Of a stretch of 64,000 bases of DNA, positions 36,333-48,892 are shown piece after piece. Under the pieces are notes generated by a model that was not told where the DNA came from, made no database searches, and was given only the letters and a program-made list of their open reading frames with translations. Within the stretch, counting starts at the first letter, position 1, and the number at the start of each line of letters is the position of its first letter. This DNA is from Jacaranda mimosifolia (taxonomy: Eukaryota > Streptophyta > Magnoliopsida > Lamiales > Bignoniaceae), in the NCBI GenBank assembly GCA_018894105.1, contig CM032123.1:5643001-5707000 (forward strand), written 5' to 3'. The translations under genes were made by a program, and so were the position numbers.

Positions 36333-37438
36333 ATATAGTTTATACGGCCCATTCCAGGCCTTGCAGTTAGCCCATTTTGTTGGGTTATGGGCCCGAGTGC
36401 TTCTAAATTCTCACTTGGGCCTTAGGATTACTGCGGGCTTTAATTTCACTCCATTTGATTTTTTTTCTATGTTCCCCTTATTTATTGCATTAACATAGCA
36501 GTGAACCATAAGCGCTTTGATTTGACGATAAATAATTTTACTTATTTCCAATAATAACATTTTATTACTCAATTTTCAAAATTTTCCAGAATATTTTGAT
36601 GATTGCACAAAAATTTAAATATTTTTTTTGCATTGTATATATGTTATTTATTTCATTAACATTTATTTTTAAACTCTCAATTTCTTTCCCTTAAATTTAC
36701 ATAGAAATAACTTTATGTGAACTTATTTACAAATAATAACTTAGGTATTCCAAATTTCAAATTAAACTCAATTGCTATAAAAATGCATTTACAGCTACTT
36801 TAAGCCCTTTATCTCAATTATGACGTTTGAACATAATGCTTTTCATATATTTTGAATTTATATTGAACTTAAATAGTTATATTTGAATTTTGAATGACTA
36901 TTAATTAATTTACATAAATTATAATCGACAAACATGACTCAAACACGAATAATGTAATGTTCTATATATATATTTTATTAGTTTTTTACTAATTAAATCA
37001 GATTTAAGTTAAGATTTAAACTTTAAGACAAGAAAATGTTTTAAAGCTTAATTCCTTATATTTTACTTAGTGGAGCTCAAATGAAATTTTAACATTAATG
37101 TTAAATTAAATACTAGATGATCTGATTTAGTTTTCAAGTTCAAAAGTAGTTACTTTTGTAATATCTGAAATATAAAATATTATGAACATATTGTTAAAAT
37201 TCGTGACAGGTATTAGTTAGAAAAACTTGCTTGTCAAAAGAACCTTATCCCATTATTACGAATTAAAAATATCGACTTTTATTCAATAGATTTTAAATTA
37301 TATACTCATATGATATTTCTTTCTCTAAATTTGACCACGTCACGCACTGCTTGGGCACATTGTACACGTGTCTTCATCCTCTTTTCCTATGACTCCAACA
37401 CTCTATTCGACGGCCACGATTTCACCTCCTTTCTCCAG
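36333..37438. other. Intergenic DNA upstream of the PABP gene
   Basis: No gene was found. The first 90 bases hold four GGCCCA/TGGGCC-type motifs (about 36346-36421), as in plant site II promoter elements, but they lie more than 1 kb from the PABP TATA box. The remainder is AT-rich. Confidence 0.5.
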
Positions 37439-37766
37439 CTAGGGTTTCCTAACACACACCCTTCGTATATATACCCTCACAGTTCACTTTCCTCCCCGAG
37501 TGCGGTGCAGTTCCCTGCCCTCCCAAAGGAAAAAAAACCCCAAAAATTATCTCTCTCTCAAAATTCCATATCCTTTGAACTACCATAAATTTTATCCCCC
37601 ATTTTTTTTTTATTTCTCTTATCCCTACCGAAAAACCCGAAAAATTTGCTCCCTTTTTCACTTTCTTTATTGTTTGCTTCTTTGTTCTATCTCTAAGGTC
37701 AGTAACTAGGAGGAGAGGGAAAATATATCCACCGAAAAACAAAAAATCCAGCTGAAATTGAAAGGA
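37439..37766 (+). promoter_or_regulatory. PABP core promoter and 5' leader
   Basis: A telo-box CTAGGGTTT (37439-37447), common in plant translation-machinery promoters, lies just upstream of a TATA box GTATATATACCC (about 37465-37476). The leader that follows is pyrimidine-rich (T run near 37600) and has A-rich stretches near 37530 and immediately before the ATG (GAAAAACAAAAAATCC, about 37734-37749). A short upstream frame (37310-37588) begins before the TATA box and is probably not transcribed in full. Confidence 0.65.
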
Positions 37767-40700
37767 ATGGCGCAAATTCAGGTGCAGAATGTGGCGGCGG
37801 CTGGGCAGAATGGAGTGGCGGCCCCCGGTGGAGCGGCAGCTGCGGCGCCCGGAGGAGCGGCGGCGGGACAGTTTCTGTCGACGTCTCTGTATGTGGGTGA
37901 CTTGGATGTCAACGTGACGGACTCGCAGCTCTACGATCTGTTCAATCAGGTCGGTCAGGTTGTCTCGGTGAGGGTTTGCCGAGACCTCAGCACTCGCCGC
38001 AGCCTTGGCTATGGTTATGTCAACTATAGCAATCCCCAGGATGGTTAGTACTTTGAGTTTTATTTAGATTTGTGAAAAGTGCACCATTCTAGATGCGGAT
38101 GTGTTTCGTGCCTCAGTATGGTTGCATTTGAGTAAATTTTGATGCTTTTGATGACTCAATGATATATATAGTCAGATGCTGGTGTACTACTTGTTGGTAG
38201 CTTAGTGCTGGGGTATGTGAAGGAAATTAGGAAGTGATTACCCCCAACATGATTTTGTTTATTGTCTCAAGAATTTTTTAGACATTCTCTGATATGGTGA
38301 TAATTGAATCCAGCCAAGAAATTTTTTTGGAGTTGTGAAATATCCAACCATGGTTGTTAAAGTTTGCCTAGTGTTACAATTGGTAAACTGAATGCAAAAA
38401 TAAAACTGTAGTTCAGAAGCATGACGAAAAGAAAGAGCGCCTGATTAAATATTTGGATTTGTTGATCTGTTATGTAATCTTAATGTTTTTTTATTTTATT
38501 ATAATGTTGACAAAGTGCAATCTCCGTTTTTGTTTGTTTGCTTGTTTTTATCAGACTAGTCATACAATAACTATTTTATGCCAAATTATTCAAAGACTAC
38601 TGAATCTTGGTGGTGCTAGTGTATCTTTTGGCATTCTCGTTGTCTCTTTCCCTTTGTGATGCTCTGAAAAATGATTGAGCCTATTTGCAGCCCACTGTCG
38701 CTGCAATTATATATATTCCAATATATATGTCAATTTGGAGGTCAGTTTTGATAATTGTTTGAACTTGTTTCCTGTTATGAAGATAATGCAATACAAAAGC
38801 CAAGAGAAAGAAGGTCTTGTTAAGTCCTAAATTACTAGTTGTGCTAGTTTGAGTTTGAGGATTTGGCATACTAGTGACTTGTGCCTAGTCGTGCAATCTG
38901 AAAGTTCTTTCCTATAGATGTTTGCTCTTTTTAATCTTATCATTTATGAAACGATTGCTAGGACTCCTTAATCTGATTGGTTTACTTTGCAAACATAGTT
39001 GTTAAATGCGAAAGGCGGTGCGAGGCGACAAGGCCTCTAGTGCCCGAGGCGAGAGGCGAGGCGAGAGGCGCTCGCCTTTTTGAAGCGAGACGAGAAAATA
39101 AAAATTTATAAAATATATTATGTATTTAATAAGTTATAGTGTAGGTAGAGTAGAGAACCTATAGGATATGCAACAAATATCACATAATAAATCTAACTCA
39201 AGTTACTCAATCAAGTTTTAAGTGCAAATCATCACAAATAGTCTTAAAAGAAAACTAAAATGCATCAAATATCCATAAGGTACAAAACCAAAAATAACCA
39301 AACAAATTCAAGTTCTGAAATATCAATAATAAATTAATAACTATTTTAAAGAATAATTAAAAAAAAAACACATTTTAAGGAAAATAAAAAGACATACTAC
39401 ATAATACATTTAAGTTCTTTATTCAATGAAATGAATCAAAAACACACTTAAGTTTATTCAATGAAATGAACTAAAAAGACATAATAAATACAAGCTTACT
39501 GCTAACACACTTAAACTGACAACATAAGGCTGACTGGCTGAGAGAAAAAACCAAAAAAAAAAAACAAGGAGAAAGAAACAGAAGAAACAGAAACAGAAGA
39601 AAAATAGACAGAGTACCAGAACAAAAAAAGAGAAGAAAAAAGAAAAAAGTTCAGTCGGAGCGGTAACTGGGAAATGGGTCGCCGGAATTTGGGTCGGCCG
39701 TCGGCGGGAAATGGAACCGGTAGGTGTAGTCGCACAGTCTTGGGAAAGGGAGGTAAGCTTAGCAATTTATTTTTCCCTGTTTGCAATCTGTCTGCTTGGC
39801 CGCTTAGGGCTTTCTTTATCGTAGCTTTCTTCCCATTTTTCTCTTCTCTTTTCCCTTAAAGTCGCGTTTTTATCACAGAACACCACCTCAAAATTCTTGA
39901 AATAAAATGGGTTCGGAAAGGCGCGCCTTTGTGCGCCTCTCGCCTGGGCAAAAGGCGAGAAAAGGCGAGTGCCTTTTCTCGCCTTTTGAAACTGCATCGC
40001 CTGGGCGAGGGAAAAGGCGATTTTCCCTCGCCCTTGTCGCCTCTCGCCTTAGGCGAGAGAGGCGATCGCCTTTGACAACTATGTTTGCAAAGTTTCATCA
40101 CCATGGGGGAGGGCATATATGATGCCTTAAGCTATCAAAACTTTTGATCATCATAAGATAGTTACCTAAGAATCCTATTCTCTGTGTAGACAGCATTGGA
40201 GTCGTTTCCACTGGGTCCTATTGCAGTTTGATTATGCTGGTTTTCATTTTAAGTTTGCTATTGTGGGAACTGTGTCAACCTCGTGTTTCAGTTGTCTCTT
40301 CTTCTGCTCTCGATGCTTTTTAATTTTGCAGAAATTTATTTCAGTGCCACCTATTCTCGTCACTCTCTTTCACATGAAAAGGATGTTATTTGCCCTGTCT
40401 GATTTTTTTCCCTATTTGGGATTGCAGCGGTGAGAGCTATGGAAGTCTTGAACTTCACTCCCCTCAGTAACAAGTCAATCCGAGTAATGTATTCTCACAG
40501 GGACCCAAGTATTCGGAAAAGTGGAACAGCAAATATCTTTATCAAGGTAGTTGTCTTTTTCTTTGTTCTTCCATTTGCTTGATTTTTTTTTTTTTCTTTC
40601 ATGATTTAAGATTTATATGTTGTGTCTTTGCTCCTTCGAAGTTGTTGAACTGTTTCATCTCATATATTCTCTATGACATGAAGTTGTTAACATGTATCTT

Positions 40701-43700
40701 GTTTGTTTACCGCATGGCTAGTTGAGTCAAAACCTCAAATTAAGCTTAGGATTGTGGAGAATTGGCTGGCAATTGAGCCTGGCATTTATATTAAGCTGGG
40801 GAATTGATAACTGTCAACTGTTGGTCATTTATTTGTTAATTCTTCTTATCCATATATCTATGATTTATTTATCTGTTGTGCTTCAAGCACTTTCATCTGG
40901 TTTTCTTCTCTGAGTTCTGTGTTTGATTATTTTGTTCCAATGCTTGTTGTGATCAGAATTTGGACAAAACAATTGACAACAAGGCACTACATGACACTTT
41001 TTCAACCTTTGGGAACATCCTTTCTTGCAAGATAGCTACAGATCCTAATGGCCAATCAAAGGGCTATGGATTTGTACAATTTGATACTGAAGAAGCTGCA
41101 CAAAGTGCTATAGATAAGTTAAATGGCATGCTTATTAATGATAAGCAAGTCTATGTTGGGCATTTCCTTCGTAAACAGGAGAGGGAAACTGCATTGAATA
41201 AGACAAAGTTCAACAATGTCTTTGTGAAAAATCTAGCCGAGTCTGCTACAGATGATGATTTGAAGAGAATTTTTGGTGAATATGGAACAATCACTAGTTC
41301 TGTAGTGATGAGGGATGCTGATGGAAATTCGAAATGTTTTGGATTTGTCAATTTTGAAAATGCTGATGATGCTGCTAAAGCTGTTGAAGCTCTAAATGGC
41401 AAGAAATTTGATGATAAGGAGTGGTATGTTGGGAAAGCTCAGAAGAAGTCAGAGAGAGAGCAAGAACTTAAAAGTCGATTTGAGCAGACTGCCAGGGAAA
41501 CTGTTGACAAGTTTCAGGGAGTTAATTTATATATCAAAAACTTGGATGATAGCATTGATGATGAGAAACTGAAAGAACTGTTTTCCGAGTTTGGTACAAT
41601 CACATCGTGCAAGGTACTTTGACATGTACTCTTTACGTGGGAGATGTTTGAATCAAATGTATTTCTATTTTCTTCACTTAATGTCTTTTGCTAACTTTTT
41701 GCATCAGCTATACTGATTTTCTTTGTCTTGGTTGCAGGTTATGCGAGATCCTAGTGGAATAAGCAGAGGATCTGGATTTGTTGCCTTTTCAACTCCCGAA
41801 GAAGCTTCTCGAGCTGTGAGTTGATTATGTAAAAAATGACTTTCTAGATGACATTGAGTTAAAGTCATTCCTGAGCTGATTAAGCTACTGGTTCTGTGAT
41901 TTTAGCTTTCTGAGATGAATGGGAAAATGTTGATAAGCAAGCCACTCTATGTTGCGCTTGCACAGCGTAAAGAAGAGAGAAGAGCAAGGTTACAGGTAAA
42001 TGCTATTTGAGAAGTACATCTTTCCTCCACTATATATGGAAGTTGAAATGTGCCCAAACTAGCCAGAAAATTCTCCTGCAGCTTTCTAAATTTGCTAATT
42101 TAATAGCTCCTTTCATTTCTGTGTCTCTACTTGATTTGCCACATATCAACTCTTATCTTGTAATATAAGAACATTTCACCTATTTAACTCTTGAATTTTC
42201 AACAACTTTCAGTTTTAGAACATAACCTTATTTGGTCTTAAATTGAATATGAAGTTATCTGGTCGCCCTCCTCTATCTCTGCTTTGAATGTTATATCATA
42301 GGATTGTAAGAAATGGCAACTTAGGACCACCAATAGGCACTCTCTGTGCATGCAATTTCATCACATTCTAAAGGAGTTCTGTTGGACTGCGAATTGCCCA
42401 TTAATTGCAGGCTCAATTCTCACAAATGAGGCCTGTTGCAATTCCACCATCAATTGCTCCCCGTATGCCAATGTATCCTCCTGGTGCTCCTGGTATTGGG
42501 CAGCAGCTATTTTATGGGCAAGCTCCCCCTGCTATAATTCCTCCTCAGGTGAGAATTGTTCTGACTTTCACTGTTATCACTTGCTGTAATATCTTATAGT
42601 TTATTCAGATTGTGCAACCAAATGGCTCCCTCCCCCACTCCCAAAAAGAAAGATTCCCCGCTGCAGACATGCTCCCCATTGCGATGTTTTCAGTCAGATG
42701 ACGAGGGAAAATAGTTCATTAGAGTGCGTTGAATTGTTGAATGTTGTCAGTGCCTGTTGGCAAATAAATGGGCCTGTTTAAAAGTTTTAGCTGGGTTTTG
42801 GATGCTTTTTTGGACCTAAGGTCCTTGTGTAAACAATTGTACACTTTAGTAACCTAGTTTCTATTATCTTGTGGCTTGGTGTCAGAGTAATTTGTTGAGA
42901 TTTTAGGATATGTGGTGATGCCTTCCACTAGAACGTAATAAGGTCGAGGGTTTCTTGAGTTCTGGTCTTTGCTTGAACTATGGTTCTGGTGGCCATCATT
43001 TCTTTTGACATGTGGTCTTAGGTGGTGGAAATTGTTACCCAATTATACTAGGATGTAGAGTCCCCTTCTGTTGGCAGTTACTCAATGTTATGATCCTTGG
43101 AGTATCTAATTTCTAATAATTATCATTCTTTGTAGGCATGTGATCTGGGTCCTTTATTTCTTGAAGCCTTTGAGGTCAGGCATGATGGAAATAAAGGCTG
43201 TGTTAGTGAATCTTAGGTTGAAATTAGTACATATTCTTATTTTTTTTTTTCATTTTTTTTTTGGGGGGTGGGGGTGGGGTCTGTGGGGAGTTCGAGAGAA
43301 TAGGTGATCTTTTCTTATAATTGCTGTAATCATTGTAAATTTATTATTTATTTTATCAAAGCTTTTTTATATGCTGTTCTTTTTATACATATTATATGCT
43401 GCATGATTTGTAGCATGACTAAGTGCTTGTAGTTGAACTGGGAAGCACATTTTACATGGAATAAATGTATCCTCGGCAATTGGCTTGCTATTTGTAATTT
43501 CTGCTTTTGGAAATTTGTTAGGCTGGATTTGGCTACCAGCAGCAGCTTGTACCTGGAATGCGTCCTGGGGGTGCTCCTATGCCAAATTTCTTTGTGCCTC
43601 TAGTCCAACAGGGTCAGCAGGGACAACGCCCTGGTGGCAGAAGAGGAGCTGGTCCAATGCAACAAACTCAGCAGCATGTCCCACTGATGCAGCAGCAAGT

Positions 43701-44301
43701 CAGTTTTGCTTCAGTTTCCAATGCTTTTGTAAATCTTGTATATTGTTATTTATATTGTGGGAATGTTATTTTTTCTTCCAGATGCTACCAAGGGGGAGAA
43801 TGTATCGGTATCCTTCTGTTCGTAATGTGCCAGATGTGCCTATGCCTGGTGTTGCTGGAGGTATGCTTTCTGTTCCATACGACATGGGCGGCATGCTTCC
43901 TCGCGATGCTGCTATTCCACAGCCTATGCCTATAACTGCTCTGGCTTCTGCTCTTGCAAATGCAACTCCAGAACAACAGAGGACGGTAAGCAGTATAGAT
44001 TATGTAGCTTGGTTTTACATTATTGTTATAACATGGGGGCTAATTTTTAGTTTTTGCTCCTCAGATGTTGGGTGAGAACTTGTACCCTCTTGTTGATCAG
44101 CTGGAGCATGAGCATGCTGCGAAAGTTACAGGCATGCTTCTGGAGATGGACCAGACTGAGGTTCTGCATTTGCTTGAATCACCTGATGCTTTGAAAGCAA
44201 AGGTTGGCGAGGCTATGGATGTCCTGAGGAATGTTCAGCAGGCCAACAGCCCCGCCGACCAACTTGCCTCACTGTCGCTCAATGACAACCTTGTTTCTTG
44301 A
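37767..44301 (+). CDS. PAB2: Cytosolic poly(A)-binding protein, PAB2/PAB8 class
   Basis: The protein binds mRNA poly(A) tails and bridges them to eIF4G for translation and stability. Nine exons: 37767-38043, 40428-40546, 40957-41613, 41738-41815, 41906-41995, 42411-42548, 43522-43698, 43782-43985, 44065-44301. All junctions have GT..AG and keep frame, giving 658 residues starting MAQIQVQN (an in-frame Met three codons earlier is possible). Four RRMs lie at about 40-118, 128-205, 218-292 and 322-399, with RNP motifs LYVGDLD and GYGYVNY in RRM1. A Pro/Gln-rich linker follows, then the MLLE domain at about 560-640 ([21 protein letters not shown]). RRM3 RNP1 has Cys259 where Gly is usual (KCFGFVNF), and His201 replaces the usual Pro in YVGPF. 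Otherwise intact. PAB2 is preferred over PAB8 by YSHRDPS and NLAES..TDDDLK. Confidence 0.95.
38984..40093. mobile_element. 1.1-kb foldback element in PABP intron 1
   Basis: ACTTTGCAAACATAGTTGT (38984-39002) is perfectly inverted at 40075-40093, and the pairing continues into GC-rich GGCGAGGCG / CGCCTCTCGCC arrays of 100-200 bp at both ends. The AT-rich centre carries no recognisable gene; short frames across the right arm are composition artefacts. No direct target duplication was found outside the 19-bp repeat. The TAGTTGT..ACAACTA core with GGCGA arrays is a known type of plant non-autonomous element. The host splice sites lie well outside it. Confidence 0.8.
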
Positions 44302-45853
44302 GGCTCTGTGGTGTTTAAAGTGATTACAGATGTGGCTCTGGCAAATCTGAATCAACTTTTTGCTAGTGAGGGTGCTAAATTTAGAATGAATTTTCTGGAT
44401 AATATCTAGGGTTTTGCAATTTATCTTTTGGTTTGCAAATCATTTTTTGGATTTATTGAGATCTTTGCTATTTTGAAGTTAATTGGTTGCCTTTGGAGTT
44501 CAATATAACTGCAAATTTGGTGCCCCGGCCCACCCTAGTGGCGACTAATTATCTTTATGTTTGCATGTTTTTATCTGCTGTTAATTCTTTGATTTAAATA
44601 CTTAATATGGAAATATTAAGGGCAACAGAAGCACGCAGGCTTCAGAGATGCAGATAATTACTTGTATAGATCTACTGATAGATTTCCATAACTTGAAGGA
44701 ACTTTAATGAGACTGTTGAAGCTGCGCTGCCTTCAACTAATTTCACCAAAAAAACGGGTGGGGAGAGTCAGCTCCATGCATGAGCATGGGTCCTGCGATT
44801 CTGAATGTGCATCAGCTCCGCAAAATTAAAATGGTTGTAGCCGTTGCCGATTATTTGAGATGGCAGAATTGATTTGAGGGAATGGAATATCATGTCTGGT
44901 CTGTTTCTGAGGTTTTGGATATTTTTAAAATTGAAAAGTCAGTAGTAATTTTAAAAATGAAAATGGAATTGTATTTGAATGTTTTTTATGTAAACAACAA
45001 AAGGGATTTGTATATGATATTAAAAAGATTTTTTGAAGTATATTTATATTTTATTAATTTAAAAATAACATTGAGTATTTTTGCCAAATTGAATTTGAAT
45101 TTAATTGATTGGATGATAGGATGATAGAATAGGTTTAAGAGCAAATAAAAATGACAAAAAAGTATTTTATGTAAAAATAATAAAAATTGATGAATTTTAT
45201 TTTCAAATATTGCTAAAAATGAAAATGAGCATGGAATGAAAACGTACAGCTTTTTTACCATTTCAAGGCTGACAATTCACAAGCGGTGGTTAACTTTCCT
45301 GAAGGGAAAATGTCCAGTTTGTCTGCCTGAGTTTCAGTCATGATGATCAGGTGACATGATGCTTGCCTGAGCAGACAAAAGAATTTCCTGTCGAAAGCCA
45401 ATACTAGTTTAGAACAGGCTGCGGAGATTGATCGCTCGTTCACTTATCACTTCAATTTGTCTTAGCAAAAGCCCTTATTCTGTATGCTGCAAAACAAGTC
45501 TTCGGATTGAATAATAGCAAGATTTTCAAGTTGGGATTCAACTCAGTTCCAATCACATCCATCGAGTCAAAGCCAGAAAGAAGCTTGATGCCCAAGTTTG
45601 CGCTCAAGTTCAAATGGATCCTAGTTCGAATTTGGGTTTGACACAAGTTATAATCAAAGAACTAAACTTTTTATTTTTCTAAATGTGGATTATACAAACA
45701 TTTCGGAACAGAGAAATGCATTCGAGAATCAAGATAAAGATATCTTGTATTTGGGTGTACGTGGGTGACAGTAGGGTATAACAATTTTACTCACATTATT
45801 CTCTGGAATTTAGCCATTAAGATATATTTTGGTGAAGAGAACCTTTTTATCAT
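44302..45853. other. PABP 3' flank, tail-to-tail with the P450 copy
   Basis: The first 200-300 bases are the probable PABP 3' untranslated region. Then come AT-rich DNA (about 44880-45240) and a less AT-rich block (45255-45650). That block has two minus-strand frames of about 60 codons in which I recognise no family. It may be the relic of a gene or transposon. Confidence 0.5.
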
Positions 45854-47565
45854 TCACAGCTTGATCGGAATAGCCTTGAGGGGAACTGCCTTATGCAGTG
45901 AAAGTCCAAACTTCTCATTTGTGTCCACTTCTTCTGGCTTTATTCCTAATTCAAGTTTCCAATCAAAGTTGTGAATCAAAGAAGCCACCGTAAGATGTAG
46001 CATTCGATCAGCCAGTGGTAAACCAGGGCACATTCTTCTTCCGGAGCCAAAAGGAATAAGCATGAAATGTTGGCCCTTGAAGTGTATTTCGCTACCCAAA
46101 AATCGTTCTGGCTCAAATGAACTTGGATTGGACCATATGCTTGAATCTCTGCCAATAGCCCAAAATTAACAAGTATCTGTGTGTTTTTGGGGATCGTATA
46201 GCCGTTAATTTCAACATCATCATCTGCCTTGTGAGGAGTTAAAAGTGGACCAGTTGGATGGCATCGAAAAGTTTCTTTAATCACAGCTTGCAAGTACGGG
46301 AGTCTTGATATGTCTGATTCTTCAACTTGCTTATTTTTTCCAATTACAGTTCTTAGCTCATTTTTGGCATTAGCCATCTTCTCGGGGTTGCATAGTAATT
46401 CTGTCATTGCCCATTCTACCGTGCTTGATGTATCCAATCCTGCAATAAATAAGTCCTAACATGGAGAAGAATTAGTAATTCTATTTGGAGGTCGGCTACT
46501 TCAAATGTATGTTTTGAATATGAATTTTGTGATAAAAACTTTCCAATCATTTTCTTGGTCTGCAGATAATAGTAATCTATAGACTAAACATTACTCACTA
46601 ATCCCTCTATGAGTGTGTTTTGGGGGATGGGAACTAGTGTCAAATTAATTGAGAGATCTACTTCAGTCTCACCAGAAGTAAATGTTTTGTGTTGTTGCAA
46701 CTCAACTCGTCCTCACTACCCTGGCTGAGATCAAGAAGTGCTTCTAGCAAATCATTTTTCTTCGAAGAATCGTTGGAGGCTCCCCTTGTTTCCAATCTCT
46801 GATTGATTATATCTTCAAACATAGCCAGCAATTTCCCAAAGCAGAACTCCGCCTGCCTCTTAATCCCCTGTGGATCAATCATCTTAAAAACTGGGAAAAA
46901 GCAAGATTTGGAGTACCTAGAATTTTGGCCACACCCACAATAGTTTCCTTCAATTCCTGAGTTACATCTGAATCAAACTCAGTAAAATCAACCGAAAACA
47001 ACGTAGCCGACATGAGATTAAGCGAGGTTATAAAGGCAGCCTCGCCAACATTCACAACTCGCTCTCTAATGCAGCATTCTTCCACGTAGTCACACAGTTT
47101 CTTCAGCTTCTCCCGCCGGAGGCCCTGGCTGGCTTCCAGCCGATGAGCTGAGAACATTTGTTCTCTGCATATTTTGCGTATTTTTCGCCATTCCTTTCCG
47201 ACGGGCAAATAGGCCATTGAGATCTTGTCGTGGCCGTGTACTTGGGCCGCGGCAGAGATGGTCCTGCCGGAGAAAACTTGGTCGTGTTTTTGTAGCACTT
47301 CTTGGGCAATTTCAGGTGAAGATACAACTACAGTATATATGCTCCCAAGGCGGACAGACATTAAAGGACCGTAAGTTATAGAGAGTTTCGCAAGTGATTG
47401 TTGTGGGGTTCGGCCGAGCTGGAAAATGTTGCCGATTGTCGGAAATGGGTGAGGCCCTGGAGGAAGCTTGGCTGATCTCCGCCGCCCTGGATTGGGGCTC
47501 AGTACATGAAACCATGCCAAAAGCATGAAAAATAGAAAAATAAAAAAAAGTGTAACAAAATCCAT
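45854..47565 (-). pseudogene. CYP76-type cytochrome P450, two frameshifts
   Basis: CYP76 enzymes are ER-anchored monooxygenases; the geraniol 8-hydroxylases among them act in monoterpenoid synthesis. Exon 1 is 47565-46673, exon 2 46455-45854, with a GTGAGA..GTTAG intron. Landmarks in order: N-terminal membrane anchor, KLPPGPHPFPTIGN hinge, GKEWRKIRK helix C, the I-helix AGLDTSSTVEW, the K-helix KETFRCHP, PERF and the heme loop [10 protein letters not shown] with its cysteine. Four bases are missing near 46895 (after LGTPNLA), causing a stop near 46880. One T is missing in a T run near 46163, shifting away from the heme loop. Counting the lost bases, the gene would have about 499 codons, the family length. 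Conserved everywhere else, it is a recent pseudogene, or a gene with assembly errors. Confidence 0.88.
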
Positions 47566-48892
47566 CGACTTTTTTGTCCCCCACTAAATGCGACTTGATA
47601 GTGTTGGAGTAGCAGTAATTGGAGTATTTCTTATATCACCAAGTTTTAGAGATGCATGCTAAATGATTTCAACTCAAATATCAAAGTAGATGGTAATTAT
47701 CATCATTATCATAGATCAAGTGGGGGCTTTGCCATTGGGTTATATATTTTCCCATTTATTTTATCTTTTTTTGGCCTTAGAAAATCTTATGATTGATTAT
47801 ATCTATATATTTTAACTATTGAGACGTGGGATGAATCACTTTGCAATGTCAACGAGTCTAAAAATCCGTGCTATTCACATGCTCCAAAAATTGGGTTTGC
47901 CTCAAATTTTTAAACACAAATAATTAATTACATTATTTAAATATTATTTTAAAGACATCATAGATAAATTAAGTATAGTAATTTCAAATTAAGTTATGAA
48001 CATTAAAAGATAACTATCAAAATACATAAATACACCACGTTATAAGTGAGATTGGAAGTTGAAATCTTTTACTTATCAAAGTTTTGAGTATTAATCAATA
48101 ATGACTGAATTACACCTCAGTGATAGTAGGCTTGGTCCTTTTATACCAGAGAAGTTGTAGGCATGAATTTTATATTGTGTGTTACAATACAATCAAAGAA
48201 GTCACATGCTTTCATTTATTATGGGGTTAAATGCAATGAAAGATGTAAATTGACAATTTACCCCCTCAACCAAAAAACACTGAAATGTATTTTGAAAGAA
48301 TAAGCACCATCATAACAACTTATTCAATTAATTTTTTCTTATTGAATAAAATTAAAATAAAATTTGAGCCAAATTAGTGAAGATCTTCTTGAATCTACTA
48401 GTGTTTGGTGGTATTGATTAACTATCAGCTTGGTTTTCAATCTCAAATTTCATTTTTTAATTAAGAAAAATAAGTTGGTGAATACTTTAGTCAATTATAT
48501 AAATAAATGTGTTCTAGTATCTTGAAGATTACATTTCTTGTTATTGTACTATTAACACCGAGACCACTTAATATTCTTTATTTTATTTTATATTTCATAT
48601 TTTATTTTAACTTGTAAATATATACCATGCGTATCTAATTTTTAATTAATTATTTTTATAAAAAATTATTTAATACACATCATATACATTTATTAAATAA
48701 AACAAAAATAAAATCTAAAATGAACCAAAATTTAATGCATTCTCATGTGTCATGTTACTTTCTTTCCATAATCACGTTATTATCCCTTAAAGAATACCAT
48801 TTCCTCAGCATAAATTCCCTGAGGATTATTACAGGATTAATGCGGAAAGTAACAAGCACTCAAAATAGGATCAACGAACAACCATAAAAAAA
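47566..48892. other. Intergenic DNA between P450 copy and subtilase
   Basis: AT-rich sequence without recognisable genes. It holds the promoter side of the P450 copy and the 3' untranslated side of the subtilase. Confidence 0.5.

Noticed and set aside
37310..37588. 92-codon frame upstream of PABP
   Set aside because: It starts before the TATA box and spans the promoter and leader; no protein family resemblance.
39511..40122. Several overlapping frames on both strands in PABP intron 1
   Set aside because: They sit in the foldback element's right half and its GGCGA-type arm; no family motif, and overlapping frames on both strands point to base composition.
44882..45261. Frames on both strands in AT-rich DNA after PABP
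   Set aside because: Strongly biased to I, K, F, L and Y, as any AT-rich stretch gives; no family motif.
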